From contig JACGWO010000006.1 of the NCBI GenBank assembly GCA_034509735.1, positions 34,465,141 through 34,529,140 of the forward strand: DNA of 64,000 bases. Reading direction: 5' to 3'. Below the pieces are notes generated by a model. It worked only from the letters and a program-made list of their open reading frames with translations. It was not told where the DNA came from and ran no database searches. The DNA is from Sesamum alatum. Its lineage: Eukaryota > Streptophyta > Magnoliopsida > Lamiales > Pedaliaceae. Positions 22,777 through 35,661 of this stretch are shown here, in pieces. The position numbers and the translations under genes were made by a program. Within the stretch, counting starts at the first letter, position 1, and every line of letters starts with the position of its first letter.

Positions 22777-25700
22777 ATGGAGAGTTCACTTCCTCTCAGC
22801 CATTGCCATGTCAAGAAAACTGAGCTTGTAATAAACAGGCTCCACACTTTCCTCCATGGAATTGCTTTACTAGCCTTGTTTTACTACAGACTCACTTCCC
22901 TTACCGATATCATAAAAAACAAGAACACTAGTCTCCTTTTACCCCACGTTCCAATCCTCATCTCTGAGCTGATTCTCTCTTTCATTTGGCTTCTCAGTCA
23001 GGCCTCGAAATGGAGACCTGTTGCTCGAAAGGCGTACCCTGAAAGAGTGCCCGGAGATGAAAAGCTTCCTTCCATTGATGTGTTTATATGCACCGCTGAT
23101 CCCACCAAAGAGCCGTGTTTGAAAGTGATGAACACTGTCATATCAGCTATGGCGCTTGATTATCCTCCTGATAAGCTTCATGTTTATCTTTCGGACGATG
23201 GGGGTTCTGTTGCAACTCTCCAAGCCATTAAACAGGCCTGGAAATTCTCTAGGTTGTGGGTTCCGTTCTGCAGAAAATATAAGGTGAAGATGGCGTGCCC
23301 GGAGGCTTATTTTTTGACAGATGAAAGTGGTCCTGATGGCAAGTTCCATAGCACTGAGTTCAGAGCTGAGAAGAAGGAAATCAAGGTCTGAAATTTCTGT
23401 TTAACATCAACAATGATTTTGGTGTCTATCTGTTTTATCTATCTCACACTGCAGAGTGTCAATGTGTAAGACTCAAGCATAAACTCAAAGAAATGTGTTG
23501 AGTACATAAATATTTTGATAAACTTATAATGACTTCAACGATTATTCGTAATATTCATTTTACTAGTATAATTAATGTTGAAAGAATTTGTTATAATCTA
23601 AAAAAATAAGTTCACGTTACTTATTCTTTTAGAGTTTATAAGTTTCTAACATCTTATTTTTAAATATTATAAACTACTTATATAAACACTTACCAAATTA
23701 CACCTTTTAATTTTGAAAAGTTTATAAATTCACCGAAACAATCTCTCACTGATGCATTGTGTAAGAGATATTAATTTCCAGTAGTAGTTTGTATGTTGGC
23801 TAATTCTACAGCTCCATTCTAAAATGTGGTTGCATTGAGATGAACACAGAAAAGTTACATGGAATTCAAGGACTCTGTGACGAAGATCATAGCGGATACA
23901 AGTATTTATATGAGCAGAGATCATCCGCCCATAATTGAGGTATTGAAAACAACGTGTACGAAAGAATACAGTCTAAACGGATGGCGTTTCTTCTGATATA
24001 TTTTACGAATTATATTGATATACAGGTGATTGATGATGCAAATGGCGATGGAATGGATTCGGACAAAAGAAAGATACCTCTACTTGTTTATGTTGCTAGG
24101 GAGAAAAGGCCTTCTCATCCACACCATTTTAAAGCAGGAGCACTTAACGTTCTTGTAAACTTTTTGCAACTCTAAGAGTTCACATCGTGTATCCGTTTTC
24201 ATTTCTTTTGCACCCGATTTTTTAATTACTGTAAGATGATTTGCAGCTCCGAGTGTCTGCCATGATCAGCAATTCACCATACATTCTAGTCCTGGACTGT
24301 GACATGTACTGCAATGATCCATCATCGGCCCGCCAAGCAATGTGTTTTCATCTAGACCCTGAATTATCACCAAAGCTTGGTTTTGTTCAGTTTCCACAGA
24401 AATTTTACAATATCAACGAGACGGATATCAATGATGGGAAGCAAAGAGCCGTTTGGGTAATTATGTTAACAGTACTAATCAATTTGTCCTATTTTATCAA
24501 ATAACTCTCACTCATTGGATTTTTATTTGTATAAATCTTAGTCCAAATGGGAAGGCTTAGATGGGCTCAGAGGACCAATCTTGTCGGGAACATGCTTTTA
24601 TATAAAGAGGGAAGCACTCTGTGGAACTCAAAAATTTCGAGAGGGTAATGCCGATTCTCATGTTAATTAGCAAGCCTTGAAAACCATACAATTATTCTAT
24701 ATAAGATCGCATATGTGTGTACAGATGTTGATCTTATCAAGCTGAAGAAGTGTTTTGGTTCATCCAACGAGTTCATCAAATCGATAAGTATATATAATTA
24801 CAAGCGGAATTATCAGATTGAGCCTAAGTTTTGTGAAAATGAAATGCAGAAAGAGCTCCAATTGCTAGCTTCATGTAGCTATGACAATGACACACAATGG
24901 GGGAAAGAGGCAAGTAGTATATATACATCAGATTCTGACAGTGAAGTAGAACTAAACTTAAACATTTGAGAGTCTTTACCTTGTAAAATTTTGATTTTAC
25001 TGCAGGTGGGCTTCAGATATTTCAGTGTGGTGGAAGACTATTTTACGGGCTTCATTCTACACTGCAAGGGCTGGATTTCTGTGTATTTTGATCCTTCCAC
25101 GCCAGGTTTCTTGGGCGCAACCCCTATAAGTCTCGGTGAAATTCTAGTTCAGCAAACGCGATGGAGCGTTGGCTTCTACCAAGTTGCGCTGTCGAGGTTT
25201 TCTCCCCTTATATACGGGCTGTTGAGAACGTCGACTTCTCAAAGCATGTGCTATGCAGAATTTCCATATAGCCAAATTTATTTCCTGTCACTTTATGTTC
25301 TAGCCGTCATTCCTCAACTCTGTCTAATAATCGGCATTTCTCTATACCCTAAGGTACGTACGTAGTCATTAAAATGAATTCTTGATTATGCCTAAAAATT
25401 ATGAGAGTGGCCTAAGTGACAGATTCGTGCTTGTTGACAGGTTTCAAGTCCGTTTTTCGTTGTGTTTTCGTTTGTTTTCCTCTCATCCCAACTCAAACAC
25501 GTGCAAGAGGTCTTCTCAGCCGGGCACTCAATCAGGACATGGTCGAACGAGCAAAGGATGTGGATGATGAAATCATTGACATCTTACTTATTTGCTGCAC
25601 TGGAAGTTGTAATGGAGAAACTTGGCTTGGCAAAAGCTAGGTTTTTGCCAACGAATAAGGTGGTTGATGACGAACAAGCCAAGCTTTACCAGATGGGAGT

Positions 25701-25989
25701 ATATGATTTTCGAGCACCAGCTCTCTTCATGGTTCCATTGTGCAGTCTTTATATACTGAATGTTGCTTCATTCATCATCGGATTTGGAAGGATAATGCAG
25801 ACTCAGAAATGGGGTGAGATGTTTATACAAGCTTTCATCCCGTTTTTCGCAACGATTTTGCATTTCCCTTTACTTGAAGGAATGGTGTTGAGGAAGGATA
25901 AGGGCCGTGTTTCACCATCTGTTTCCCTTCTTTCTGCTGTAATTTCCACAATTTTTGTGTCGTTTGCAGCGCTTGTCAATTACTATTAA
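22777..25989 (+). CDS. CSLG: Gene B: cellulose synthase-like protein, CslG/CslM-type
   Basis: Predicted 740-aa membrane GT2 glycosyltransferase. Exons: 22777-23385, 23850-23939, 24026-24154, 24247-24456, 24542-24644, 24725-24909, 25006-25353, 25441-25989. Start [20 protein letters not shown] is the first ATG after the TATA box. Two N-terminal helices, ADPTKEP intact, DDG 140-142, DCD 293-295, VED 451-453, QQTRW 491-495, then a C-terminal membrane block ending ...FAALVNYY. Intron 6 has a GC donor (GAG|GCAAGT); reading through it meets a stop, so it must be spliced. Intron 1 is the longest in the cluster (464 bp) and contains a TTATAAGTTTC/ACATCTTA repeat also seen at 14440 and 17100. The closest relative by N-terminus is gene A, but exon 8 (182 codons) is the length of that in G. 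Substrate unknown. Confidence 0.92.
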
Positions 25990-26024
25990 GTGAAACTATA
26001 TGTATGGTTATCATTTTGTGTTTG

Positions 26025-26030
26025 AATAAA
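26025..26030 (+). promoter_or_regulatory. Polyadenylation signal of gene B
   Basis: AATAAA 36 bp after the stop codon, in a T/G-rich context, fits a plant near-upstream element for 3' end formation. Confidence 0.5.
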
Positions 26031-26039
26031 AGCATGTCA

Positions 26040-27013
26040 AAGTTTAGTAACGACTATAAGGTCATGGAACCTAATCCAACCAATATGTGGGTTATTCATC
26101 TAATTTAATAGTCGTTGTTATCTACTTCAGCTGCCAAGCCCCAGGCCCGTGATTCCGTTGGGTGTGAGAATTGCCTCCAAACTATTGAATGCATTTTAAA
26201 ATTCAGTTATAAATAATTCACCGAAAAGGGATATTTAGTTAATATATTTGAGTTCTTTAACTAAAATAAAACTTATATGATTTGTGTTATGAGTTCCTAA
26301 TAGATGTGGGACGAGGTATTACATTAACAATAGTTGTTGATTATATGTTTACGAAGTTCTAATTTAATGATTAAGATAGAGATTACAAAGGTCCTATTTA
26401 AACATGATCAGAAAAATATTTTAATATTATAAAAATATTGGAATTGAGTTATAATTACTACTTCAATTAAAGACTTTGGTGCAAAGAGTGAGCATGATTG
26501 TTCTGGAAGACAACCTTAGAAGTTGGGAGGAATGGGGCCTAAAATAGAGATATGCCCATTGTTGGAATTGTGGAAAGCATCGTACAAGAAAGACTTGAGT
26601 TGTCTCTCTTTTTTTAAATATTTTATATCTAATAATTTATCAATAATATATTATTTATATAATTTTTATTAAAAATATATTAATTTAACACCACAGTTCA
26701 ATATAAAAGATAATCTTATTAATTAATATAAACATATTCTCGTTTTCAGAAGAAAATCTATACCAATTAAAACAATATATTTTTCATTAAAAAGTGAAAA
26801 TGAAAACACAAACAAACAGCCCTCTACTCCTTCAAATTAATCTTAGGTCCAAACTTTTTAAAAAGAATATAATATAGATACAATTCATTGCAGTACTTAG
26901 TACATTCAAATATTAAAAATTAGTTTAACAAGTGTTTTATTAAACTTATAATATTTTAAATGAAGATAAGTTTTTAAAGTATTTGAACTAAACAAGATTT
27001 TGAAACTTATAAA
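26040..27013. other. Gene-free stretch downstream of gene B
   Basis: AT-rich DNA without a supported gene. 26600-26760 is almost wholly A/T. 26930-27010 has ACTTATAATATTTTAAATGA-like motifs related to the hAT-like repeat elsewhere. Nothing else recognised. Confidence 0.5.
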
Positions 27014-27761
27014 ACTAGAAAGCATGACGTGCGATGCACGTGTACAAATATATTTTTAGAAGTAAATATATCATTTATGTTAAGTTCATGATATTATTCA
27101 AAACTTTTTCATTGAAACATTAGTCTTATACAATTATATTTTCAAACAAATTGATGATAATTATTTAAATTGATAAGGAAGCTATTCAATTCTATTATTT
27201 GTAATTCAATTTTCAAATTTAAAAAGATATTCCCCAAAATTAAAATTTTGTATTTCGTATATTCACTAATGATTATTTCATTATTATGTATCGAACCAAT
27301 TAATATAAAAATATAAAATAATGATATTTGAAAAATTAATATTAAAATAAAAATAATTAGTCAAAGCTCCTTATCTTGGATAGAAGAAATTTCAATTTAA
27401 TAAAATAAATTGATTAATTTTATTTGTAGGTTTTATTATGAATATTTTATGTTGTTGAATTTTATTTTATTTTTTGTTACACTTTGTATGTGTGTGTTGT
27501 ATGTTTTCTGTTATTACTATATTTGAATGTCATTTATTTTTAATTTATCGACACTATTATAAAATAATTATTTATTGACTATTGTTATAAAACTATAATC
27601 AAATTGGATCATAATACAAATATCTGTATTGTAAGATCCTATAATGTATGTTTATCATATTTCAATATCAACTTTTTATATTGACAAAGCATTATTTAAT
27701 GCTTTATTAGCTTTTAAATTTTGAAATATTATTGTATAAAATTTTATTTTTCACCTTTATA

Positions 27762-27898
27762 AAAGAAACAATAGATGTAAAAGTAAAATTCAAGATTATC
27801 TAATACTTAAAAAGTCAAGTGTTAAGAGATTCACTCAATAGTTGAATTTTCATAAGCAATTTCAATTTAATAATATTCTATTCATATATCAATTTTTA
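27762..27898 (+). repeat. Direct repeat, copy 1 (partner at 29196-29333)
   Basis: About 137 bp with phrases AATAGATGTAAAAGTAAAA, CAATAGTTGAATTTTC and AAGCAATTTCAATTTAATAA, nearly identical to 29196-29333. Looser similarity extends upstream of both (27410-27760 and 28755-29040), so the duplicated tract is roughly 500-580 bp. Confidence 0.75.
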
Positions 27899-28201
27899 TT
27901 CTCTTTAGTACTCATGCTTTTTAAATTTTTAAGTTATTTTTATAAATTTATTACTGAAAAAATATATTAATCACATTGGCTTATTTATTTATCATCTTTT
28001 TTTTTTTCTAATTTCAACATAATTAACTCAGTTTTTATTTATTATTTTACTGTACTAAGTTTATTCTCAAAATTTATTAATTTTCTTAATATGAACATGT
28101 AGTTGTACTAATGTGTTAGTATATAATTATTTTAAAATTTTATACTTTTAATTATTATTGTGTTAATGTTTACTCGCCGTTTGATTTTTCTTATTTTCAT
28201 A

Positions 28202-28420
28202 AGGGAAAATAGCATTTTTCAGTTCTGTAACTTAGGTTCTCTCCATTTTAATTTGGTCCACTGATTTTGGGATTCTCACTTTCAGTTCCATAAATATTAA
28301 AAAGTAGCAATTGTGGTTCCAGAACACTTTTCCCTCTCGATATTTAAAAGAAAATGTCATGCGGGCGTTAATTGTATAATAATACAAGGGGATCAAATAT
28401 TACAATTTTTGTGCGCCTTT
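28202..28420. repeat. Degraded 'TTCTGTAACTTAGG' repeat
   Basis: Shares GGGATTCTCACTTTCAGTTC and AAAAAGTAGCA with the flanks of the CACTA MITE at 12931-13377, and gives the uninterrupted form of that site. Non-coding. Confidence 0.5.
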
Positions 28421-29195
28421 TAAAGCATAAAAATAGTTATATATATCTCGTTAGGACCTATAATTATGTTAGTTAATTTACTGCTCAATAAGACAAGGTT
28501 TTAAATTAAATTATTTATTATATTACTATTTATACTTCTTCAATATCAATGTCTTGGAAGTGCAGGGGGAGGGGACATGGTGTTTTTAACCTATTAATAT
28601 TGAAATAAAATGAATAAGTTAGTGCTTTTTTAAATTTTCAATAGCGCTTCTAATTTAATCATATTGATAATTTTTATTTGTAATTAAATATTGATACTTA
28701 TTTGTTATTCCATTTTAGAAGAAATTCCATTTTAGAAGAAATTCCATTTTAATAAAATTGATCAATTTTTATTCATAGGTTTTATTGTGTCTCTTTGCTA
28801 TTGTTTGATTTTGCTATATTATGACACTAAATGATTAAAAACTAATTATTTATTAACTATTATTATAAAAATATAATTTAATTGGACAATATTATCAATA
28901 TTTTGTATTGTAAAATCTTAATCTCAATTATATTTCAGTATCAACTTTTAAGTATTGTCAAAGTATTATTTACATGCTTTATTACCTTCTAAATTTTGAA
29001 ATATTATTGTATAAAATTTTAATTTTTTATCTTTATATTGAAATTTTTAATTCTATATATTTTTAGTTTAACTTCTTAATCTTATTTTCATACACCGATT
29101 GGTATAATCTATTTCTTATTCAATAATATATTTGTTACAACTTAATTTTTATGTCACATTTGTTGTTGTAATACTTTTATTCTATTAATTAATAT

Positions 29196-29333
29196 AAACA
29201 ATAATAGATGTAAAAGTAAAACATTCAGGATTATCTAATACTAAAAAAAATCAAGTACTAAGAGATTCTCTCAATAGTTGAATTTTCACAAGCAATTTCA
29301 ATTTAATAATATCATATCCATATATCAATTTTA
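29196..29333 (+). repeat. Direct repeat, copy 2 (partner at 27762-27898)
   Basis: See the partner entry; same orientation, about 1.43 kb apart. Confidence 0.75.
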
Positions 29334-29854
29334 ATCTATAATTAAAATTTGATATTTATTCGTTATCATAATATATATTTAAGTTCAGATTATAATTTTA
29401 TATATTATTTATGTATAGTTTATGATAAATTTTAATGTGTCACGATAAATTAAAATTTTCTTAATATAATTAAGGTTTCTTCTAGCAAAGTAATTATGTT
29501 GATATTATTTGGCATATTATTTTCTTTTAGTTGAATATGTTATTCATTCTTTACGTAGTTTAGAGCAATTAAGACTCTTAAACATTTTTCTTATAGAATT
29601 TTATTTTTTCAATAATTAATTTTATAATATAATTTTCTGTGAATGTTATAAAAATTTAATGTGTGACAGGTCTATGTAATTGGATTCATTCATGATTCAT
29701 GATTTAGGTTTTCTATCCTAAATTTATATGGATGAGGTTTAGAATATTTATAATTCTAAATTGTTAAAAATTCCAGAATTTGTAATATAATAATCAATAA
29801 TATTTAAATGAGGGTATATTTGTCTTTTCACTTGAGTATTCATACATTTATAGA

Positions 29855-31152
29855 GTATATATATATAGATATAGATATATAGATATAGATTTGAGTGATT
29901 ATGGCAATTTTGCAATTAATATGATGAAATTTGAAAGAGCTTGTTAATGCCTTGAATAAAAGAAACTCTTTATTTTCTTTTCAGAAGAATTTATAAGTTT
30001 CTTACGTTCTATTTTTGAATTTTATAATTTTTCGTAAGAAATTTACAAAATAATTTATAATATATTGTAAGCTCTTATAAAATATTTTAAGTTAAAGAAT
30101 AACCTCTAATCAAAGGAAAATCAAAAAATTATTTGAAAAATATATACACATGATTCATATTTATAAGACTCAAACCTAAAATATTACAACTCCAAAAAGA
30201 TCCCAACAGAGCAAAGGTCCAACTCTAAGATTCTCAATGTCTCTTAACTTTGGGATTACTTCTTGTTTAAGAGACAATCAAAACCTTTTGTGATCTTTAC
30301 TCTCTCTCTCTCTCTCTCTCTCTCCTACCCCAACCTCATCACTTTTGGGAACTTTCCAACAATTTCTACAAATATTAAATTACTTTATCATCGTGTTTAA
30401 AAATTTGGTCACATAACCTAATAACTCGTAGGTACCAAACGAAAGAATTGGGCTTAAGAATGACAACGGGCAAGTATAGGACGAGTTGGAGTAAGTTTGA
30501 GAACTCCTGCCAACAGTCGGTATAGACTTGAGATTTACTTTGTCCTGACCTTTCTTCTACCCCCACACAACTATGAAACCCATCGTGGCGGATCTGATCC
30601 ATTTTTTATTAAAAAATATTTAAGAAAAGCTAATAAATCATATTGTTCCGCAAATAGATAAAGAAAATGGAAATTCAACATTATATCAATCAAATAAGAT
30701 TGTTCACTTCCATCTTAACTCTTAAATATTCAAATTTAAAATTTTTTCTTCCAATCACTAAACTGAATTACCATTTGCCAAAGCAACTCAAACAAATCAC
30801 ATTTCAGTTGTTCATCATATTACACATTTCACACAACTTCTTCGTTGCATATTGAAAATGATTTAATGCATATTACATGATTTATAATAAATTAAATATA
30901 TATATGTAAAAGAAACAAACGGGCGAGTTGGGGTGGACTCAAGACACACCCCTGACTCTGGGTGTGTCCTATTTATTAGGACCCACCCATTCGCTATCAT
31001 TTTTGGACCCGAACCCACCATTTGGAGTGGGGACCCTAAAAACCCCAATCTGCTGTCATCCCTAATTGGGATGAGTAAAATTGTCAGTCGTTAGGTATTT
31101 TTGCCTTTTCGCATAGAAATTGGATAAAAACATATTTAGTAGTATTGTTTAA
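29855..31152. other. Gene-free stretch with microsatellites
   Basis: (TA)n/(GATATA)n at 29856-29890 and a perfect (CT)n of about 26 bp at 30299-30324. A somewhat GC-richer patch at 30900-31080 contains GGACCCACCC/GGGTGTGTCC phrases of the kind left by old transposons. No frame here resembles a known protein. Confidence 0.45.
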
Positions 31153-32368
31153 GGTAAATTACGTCAAGGTTTTCCTAGGTTTTGATGCAATTGTGAATAT
31201 CTCCTTGTTGCAAAAAAATATCGATGTCCCCTCATAATTAACGTATGTTTACCAATCGACTCATTTCGTTAGTTTTCATTGGGGTGTTCATCCAAATTTT
31301 GTATTGAATTGTCCAAAATACTTTTCAGGCCCTGATATAATTTTACAATATTCTTTAAAAAAAATTATATATTTATAAGGGTTAAATACAGTTACCATCC
31401 TGAAGTATTCACCCCACATCAATTATCCCCTAAAGTATTAAAACCTTCAAAAAAAAACCATGACCTTCTAACTCCTTTCATTTTTCAGTTCAAAAAGTCC
31501 TTTTGGAAAAAAAAATTAAAGCAATTTTTAAAGTACCAAAATCACTCTTTTTTGAAACTTTGTCTAATTTTAGTTTCACTTGTTCATTGAGCCCTTTTTA
31601 GTTTCGTTATCCTAAAGTACTTGGAGCTCATTTTATTTTAGTTTTCCTTGTTTGTCAAACCAAATTAAAAATAAATTTATACATGCATATATATATATAT
31701 ATATTTACTTAAATAAATATACAATTAATAAAATTGAAAGAGTTGATCATGAGCTAATAAGAAAATATACAATTAATATATATTTATATATATGGTAATT
31801 ATATGAATAAATAAATTTATTTTTAACTTGGTTTGACAAATAAGTGAAACGAAAATAATATGAGCTTCAAATGTTTTAGAATTATATAAATAAAAGGGCT
31901 CGATGAACAAGTGAAAATAGAATTAGATAAAATTTTAAAAAAGAGTGATTTTGGTATTTTAAAAATCTCTTTAATTTTTTTTAATAAATTAATTTTTAGT
32001 AAGGGTAAAATGAACTTTTTGAACTTCAAAATTAATGGTGTTAGAAGATCAGGGGTTTTTCTAAAGGTTTTAATACTTTAGGGGGGTAATTGATGTAGGG
32101 TGAATACTTCAAGGGTGGTAACTGTATTTAACCATATTTATAATAACGTCTATCCAACATCATATTTTCAAGTTTTTATATAATAATGTCATCCAACAAT
32201 ATATTTTAAATTTAATAAAAAAAGTAAAAATTCAATAAAGGTAAAGTTGACATTTTTACATTACCGTCCAGAAGTTACATAATTATATCACATATCGGTA
32301 ATTTTTTAAACAATGAATGAACTATTTGTAATCGTATCAAATTTCAAAAGAACTCGATATAATTTACC
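31153..32368. mobile_element. Older Mutator-like MITE hosting a nested element
   Basis: Ends GGTAAATTACGTCAAGG and CTCGATATAATTTACC are inverted repeats with mirrored TTTTGATGCAATTGTGAATA / TTTGTAATCGTATCAAAT. The flanks ATTGTTTAA and ATCTTTTTA agree only at about six of nine sites, as expected for an old insertion. It is split by 31378-32133. Related to 32597-33013. Confidence 0.6.
31378..32133. mobile_element. Mutator-like element nested in 31153-32368
   Basis: Inverted repeats of about 100 bp: AGGGTTAAATACAGTTACCA at left against TGGTAACTGTATTTAACC at right, with mirrored AAGTATTCACCC and CTAAAGTATTAAAACCTT. The 9-bp TSD ATATTTATA is exact (31369-31377, 32134-32142). A short (AT)n lies inside. 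No coding. Confidence 0.85.
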
Positions 32369-32596
32369 ATCTTTTTAAGGAAATAAAAATGACTAAACAT
32401 ATCAAATTATTTCTAATAATAGGTATTTTCCAAACCTTAACCACACATAGGGGGTTGTGCTAAAATTAGGATAATTTTCATTTTTCGGAATGAACCACTA
32501 AATTAGCTTAAAAGATAATTGTCTGACATAATTGCTGTGTACGAACATGTCCTCTTACGCCACCAAATCAAAATATTCAACTATATATAATTCTAA

Positions 32597-33013
32597 GGGT
32601 AAATTATCGAGATTTGTCATAATTATAAATATTTTTTATTATTTGAAAAATTACAAATAATCCCTTAAAGTTTGTAATTTTTAACCAGAGACCTGAAATC
32701 GACCATTTTGTCCTTGACTTTTTTATTAAAATTGTAAAAAAATCGAACAAGGCAAATTGCATTATTGCTCTTCTGTGTAAAAAACTTAAGAAACCCCTCC
32801 CTGCACATTGTAGTCCAAAAAAATATCAAAAATTAAATAAAAATAATTTAGTGCATAAGGGCATTTTGGTCAGTTTACCTATAAAAATGGAAAATGAAAA
32901 TGGGTTATTTGTTAGACGATTACAAACCTCATGGGGGTATTTGTAATTTTTCAAACAATAAGGAGATATTTGTAATTATGACAAATCTCAGGGGAGGTAG
33001 ATATAATTTACCC
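32597..33013. mobile_element. Mutator-like MITE with perfect 9-bp TSD
   Basis: Ends GGGTAAATTATCGAGATTTG and GGTAGATATAATTTACCC pair as inverted repeats, with mirrored AATTACAAATA motifs. TAATTCTAA is repeated exactly at 32588-32596 and 33014-33022. Family members: 31153-32368, 60768-61176 and probably 10909-11343. Confidence 0.85.
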
Positions 33014-33301
33014 TAATTCTAAATCACCTAACTCTAATTATTTAATTAAAGTATAATATTTTAACATTCGGACTCCTGAATCGAGTTATATATATAAATG
33101 ATTCTAGTTTCATTTAAAAATTCAACATATTGAAATATGTTTGAAAAAAAGAAGACATGCCACCAAGGTTTGATGATGAGAGTTTGAAATTTAAAAGAAC
33201 TTACGACGTAAAATATTTGGGGTAAATTCCACTTACGCCCCCTGTACTCTGTCCTTGTTTTTTTTTTTTTTTAATTATATCCTTTTACTTTCAATTATAC
33301 T

Positions 33302-34079
33302 TGATGCGAGAAAAAAATGCTCGTTTGAATATGTTCAACTTGAAATTTTTTTATCTTTACACGAGTCATGGAGAAAGAACTTGCACAAAAATACGTTAAC
33401 ACTCTGACTCTCAAGTTAGTATACGATGATAGAAATAAGAATTGAAATCAAAAGGCGTAATATAGGGTAGCAATTCAACGCGAGAGTGTTTTGAGCAACA
33501 GGGTTTTGCGTGTATAAATATTAAGAAAAAATATTACCTCTTAATGAGGGAAGAAGGGTCCTTTTTATAGCCCTTGCTCCTACAAATTGAGAGAGTTCGG
33601 TCTCCTTGGGACTCAAGAAGAGGATTGTTGAAAGGGATAGACTCCAACTTCGAGGGATCCTTTTTAACTTAAACGTGGGATTCTTGACTGTTGGGGGAAC
33701 TTATCCCTTGAACAAGTAACATTCCTTCTTCGGATAAGACCTTCCGCTTTCTTAGAGGGCAGTTGAGATAGGTCAAACAACCGCCCTAAATTATGGGTAT
33801 CCTCCGTAGCAGGGAGATTGTCCTTCCTCTAGGTTATCTCACTGAGACTTGTCTACGTGGGAGTTGAGGTGCTCCAGGTGCTGATTAGGCTTCCACGTAC
33901 GTGGTCCTAACGAGCCTCCCGGTTTTTTCTTGGACCTTCGGGAGCCTTCTTGCTTAATAAGCTTCCACTGAGGATCGGGGCCAAAAGCTTTTGCCCCTTA
34001 GGGCGCCTGCCTTTAAAATCCTTTTTGGGCTCCCTTTCGCCGTCGATCTCTCCGTTGACCTGGTATTTTAGATTCATCA
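33302..34079 (-). mobile_element. Solo LTR, Ty3/Gypsy-like, minus orientation
   Basis: On the minus strand it begins TGATGAATCTAAAATACC, carries GGGCTATAAAAAGGACCC about 510 bp in, then AACTTGAGAGTCAGAGTG and a T-rich tract, and ends ...TTTCTCGCATCA. TG...CA ends, a TATA box and the ACTTGAGxGTCxGAGTG-type motif are typical of plant Ty3/Gypsy LTRs. GC content is well above the flanks. No coding interior is adjacent. A clean target-site duplication was not found. Confidence 0.65.
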
Positions 34080-34659
34080 GTATCACTTAACCCCCTTATA
34101 CTTTTATAAATGCTCCATTTGCATTCTTACTTCCAAAATTAATTTTGTAAAGTTAGCCTTTTTTTTTTTCATACTTCCTAACGTCTCTGTACCATTAGTG
34201 AAAAACTTTCAATTCTAAAATATACTAATTTAAGTAGTATAGTGAAATTTTGTATCCTCATTTTTACAATCGACTAATTTTTAATGAAGGTCAGTATAAT
34301 TATATTGAAACTTAGAAGAAACTTTCATAGTTTTAGAATACAAGGAAAAGAGATGATGATCTATTATGCCAAATTCATTACCCCTCAACTAAAAGTTCTA
34401 AAAAGACAGTTAGGTTATCTTTTACATCTAAGATGAAAAAAGCACTACGAAAAGGAAAAAATATCAATTTAAAAGGAAAAAACTTTTTTTTCCCAATAAA
34501 TAGAAGAAGTAATTGACTTGAAGTAGTTAATGCAAAAGGTAATTAATACGAGTAATAAATATAAAATAGAATATAAGAGTTGATAAACATTTCGCTCGAG
34601 TTCAGTATAAAAAAAAGACCACTTTTAATAAGTATATATAACTATAAACGACGTACGTG

Positions 34660-34910
34660 AGAATTATACTTTTGGTCCTCCATAATACCATTAAAATACT
34701 TTTGGTCTCACTTGGGGCCCAAATTACAACAGATTTTCTCCCGATTTTAGCACTACGTGAGCCGCACATGACATCTCCATTAACTTCTATGGCGAGTCGA
34801 CAGCAGGAACAAAAAATGGTCTAATTGAGACAAAAAAATGTAACTAATGAATGAACGGGACAAAAAATATTTTAGTGGTATTTTGGAGGAACAAAAAATG
34901 CATTTGTCCC
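34660..34910. repeat. Degraded TIR-type repeat
   Basis: Mirrored phrases ATACTTTTGGTCCTCC / GGAGGAACAAAAAATGC and ACCATTAAAATACTTTTGGT / ATATTTTAGTGGTATT mark an old inverted-repeat element. Ends and duplication are uncertain. Confidence 0.45.
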
Positions 34911-34984
34911 GAAGACATACATATATTATATCTCCAATTTTGCAAAAAAACTAATATAACTTTAAATGAGACCTACAGACCAAT

Positions 34985-35110
34985 AATCTCTTAGCCTAGC
35001 GATTAAAATTAAGGTCCTATGACTTAATTCGAGGTTATTAGTTTGAGTCCCACTGGACATTCGGTGTTTGTTTAACTTTTATGTGAGTTTAATATAATTG
35101 TACTTCATAA
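34985..35110 (+). mobile_element. tRNA-derived SINE, copy 2
   Basis: Box A-like TAGCCTAGCGATTAAAATT (34992-35010) and box B-like GGTTATTAGTTTGAGTCC (35033-35050), followed by a body like that of 21266-21420. Not a functional tRNA: no cloverleaf or acceptor stem. Confidence 0.55.
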
Positions 35111-35460
35111 TTCTTAATTATATTGATGTATTGATGTATTTAAACATGGAAGTAATAATATAATTATCGTTTCTATCTAAAAAAAATAAATGACACCACA
35201 GTAAAATCCATGTGTTTGGGTATGGTCTTCAGCCAGATTTCCCCAGAGGGATTACCTGCCCAAACATTTAATAGTTAAAGAATTTAAATAATACAATTCT
35301 AGTGTTATTGTTAAGCTCAATTATTCATATTCTTTTGACGAGGTAATTTTTAATGTTTTATGGAAGAAATTAAACAACAAACTTTTATGATTTGTCATCC
35401 TTCCAACTCAAAAATATATATATATATAGCTAATTTTCAACTGAGAAATTATTCTAATAA

Positions 35461-35658
35461 GGCCTTGTTTATTTGTAAGGATTGGGTTGAATATCCAACT
35501 CAATCTCTTGTTTACTTACATTTAGGTAAATAGATGATTAATCATGATAAATAGATGATTTAAATGAAAATATTAGTGATACAATTTAATCATATCATAT
35601 ATTTTATCCATTATTAATTTATCATGACTTAATCCTATCCCTAAAAGTAAACGAGGCC
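35461..35658. mobile_element. PIF/Harbinger (Tourist-like) MITE
   Basis: Inverted ends GGCCTTGTTTATTTGTAAGG and AAAAGTAAACGAGGCC, flanked on both sides by TAA (35458-35460, 35659-35661). Mirrored TTAATCATGATAAAT/ATTTATCATGACTTAA lie inside. 198 bp, non-coding. The TAA duplication and GGCC ends fit PIF/Harbinger. Confidence 0.85.
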
Positions 35659-35661
35659 TAA

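Larger units (their letters stand above)
27014..29854 (-). mobile_element. Possible Helitron-like element with internal direct duplication
   Basis: The left end, read on the minus strand, is CACGTGCATCGCACGTCATG then CTTTCTAGT: a hairpin followed by a CTRRT terminus, as at Helitron 3' ends. The right end could be TCTATAAATG (5' TC). Between them the DNA is very AT-rich and non-coding, and contains a direct repeat (27762-27898 and 29196-29333). No RepHel coding is seen, so this is a non-autonomous element or a terminus that happens to lie next to unrelated DNA. Confidence 0.4.

Noticed and set aside
30375..30602. 75-codon minus frame
   Set aside because: No similarity that I recognise; lies in transposon-like debris.
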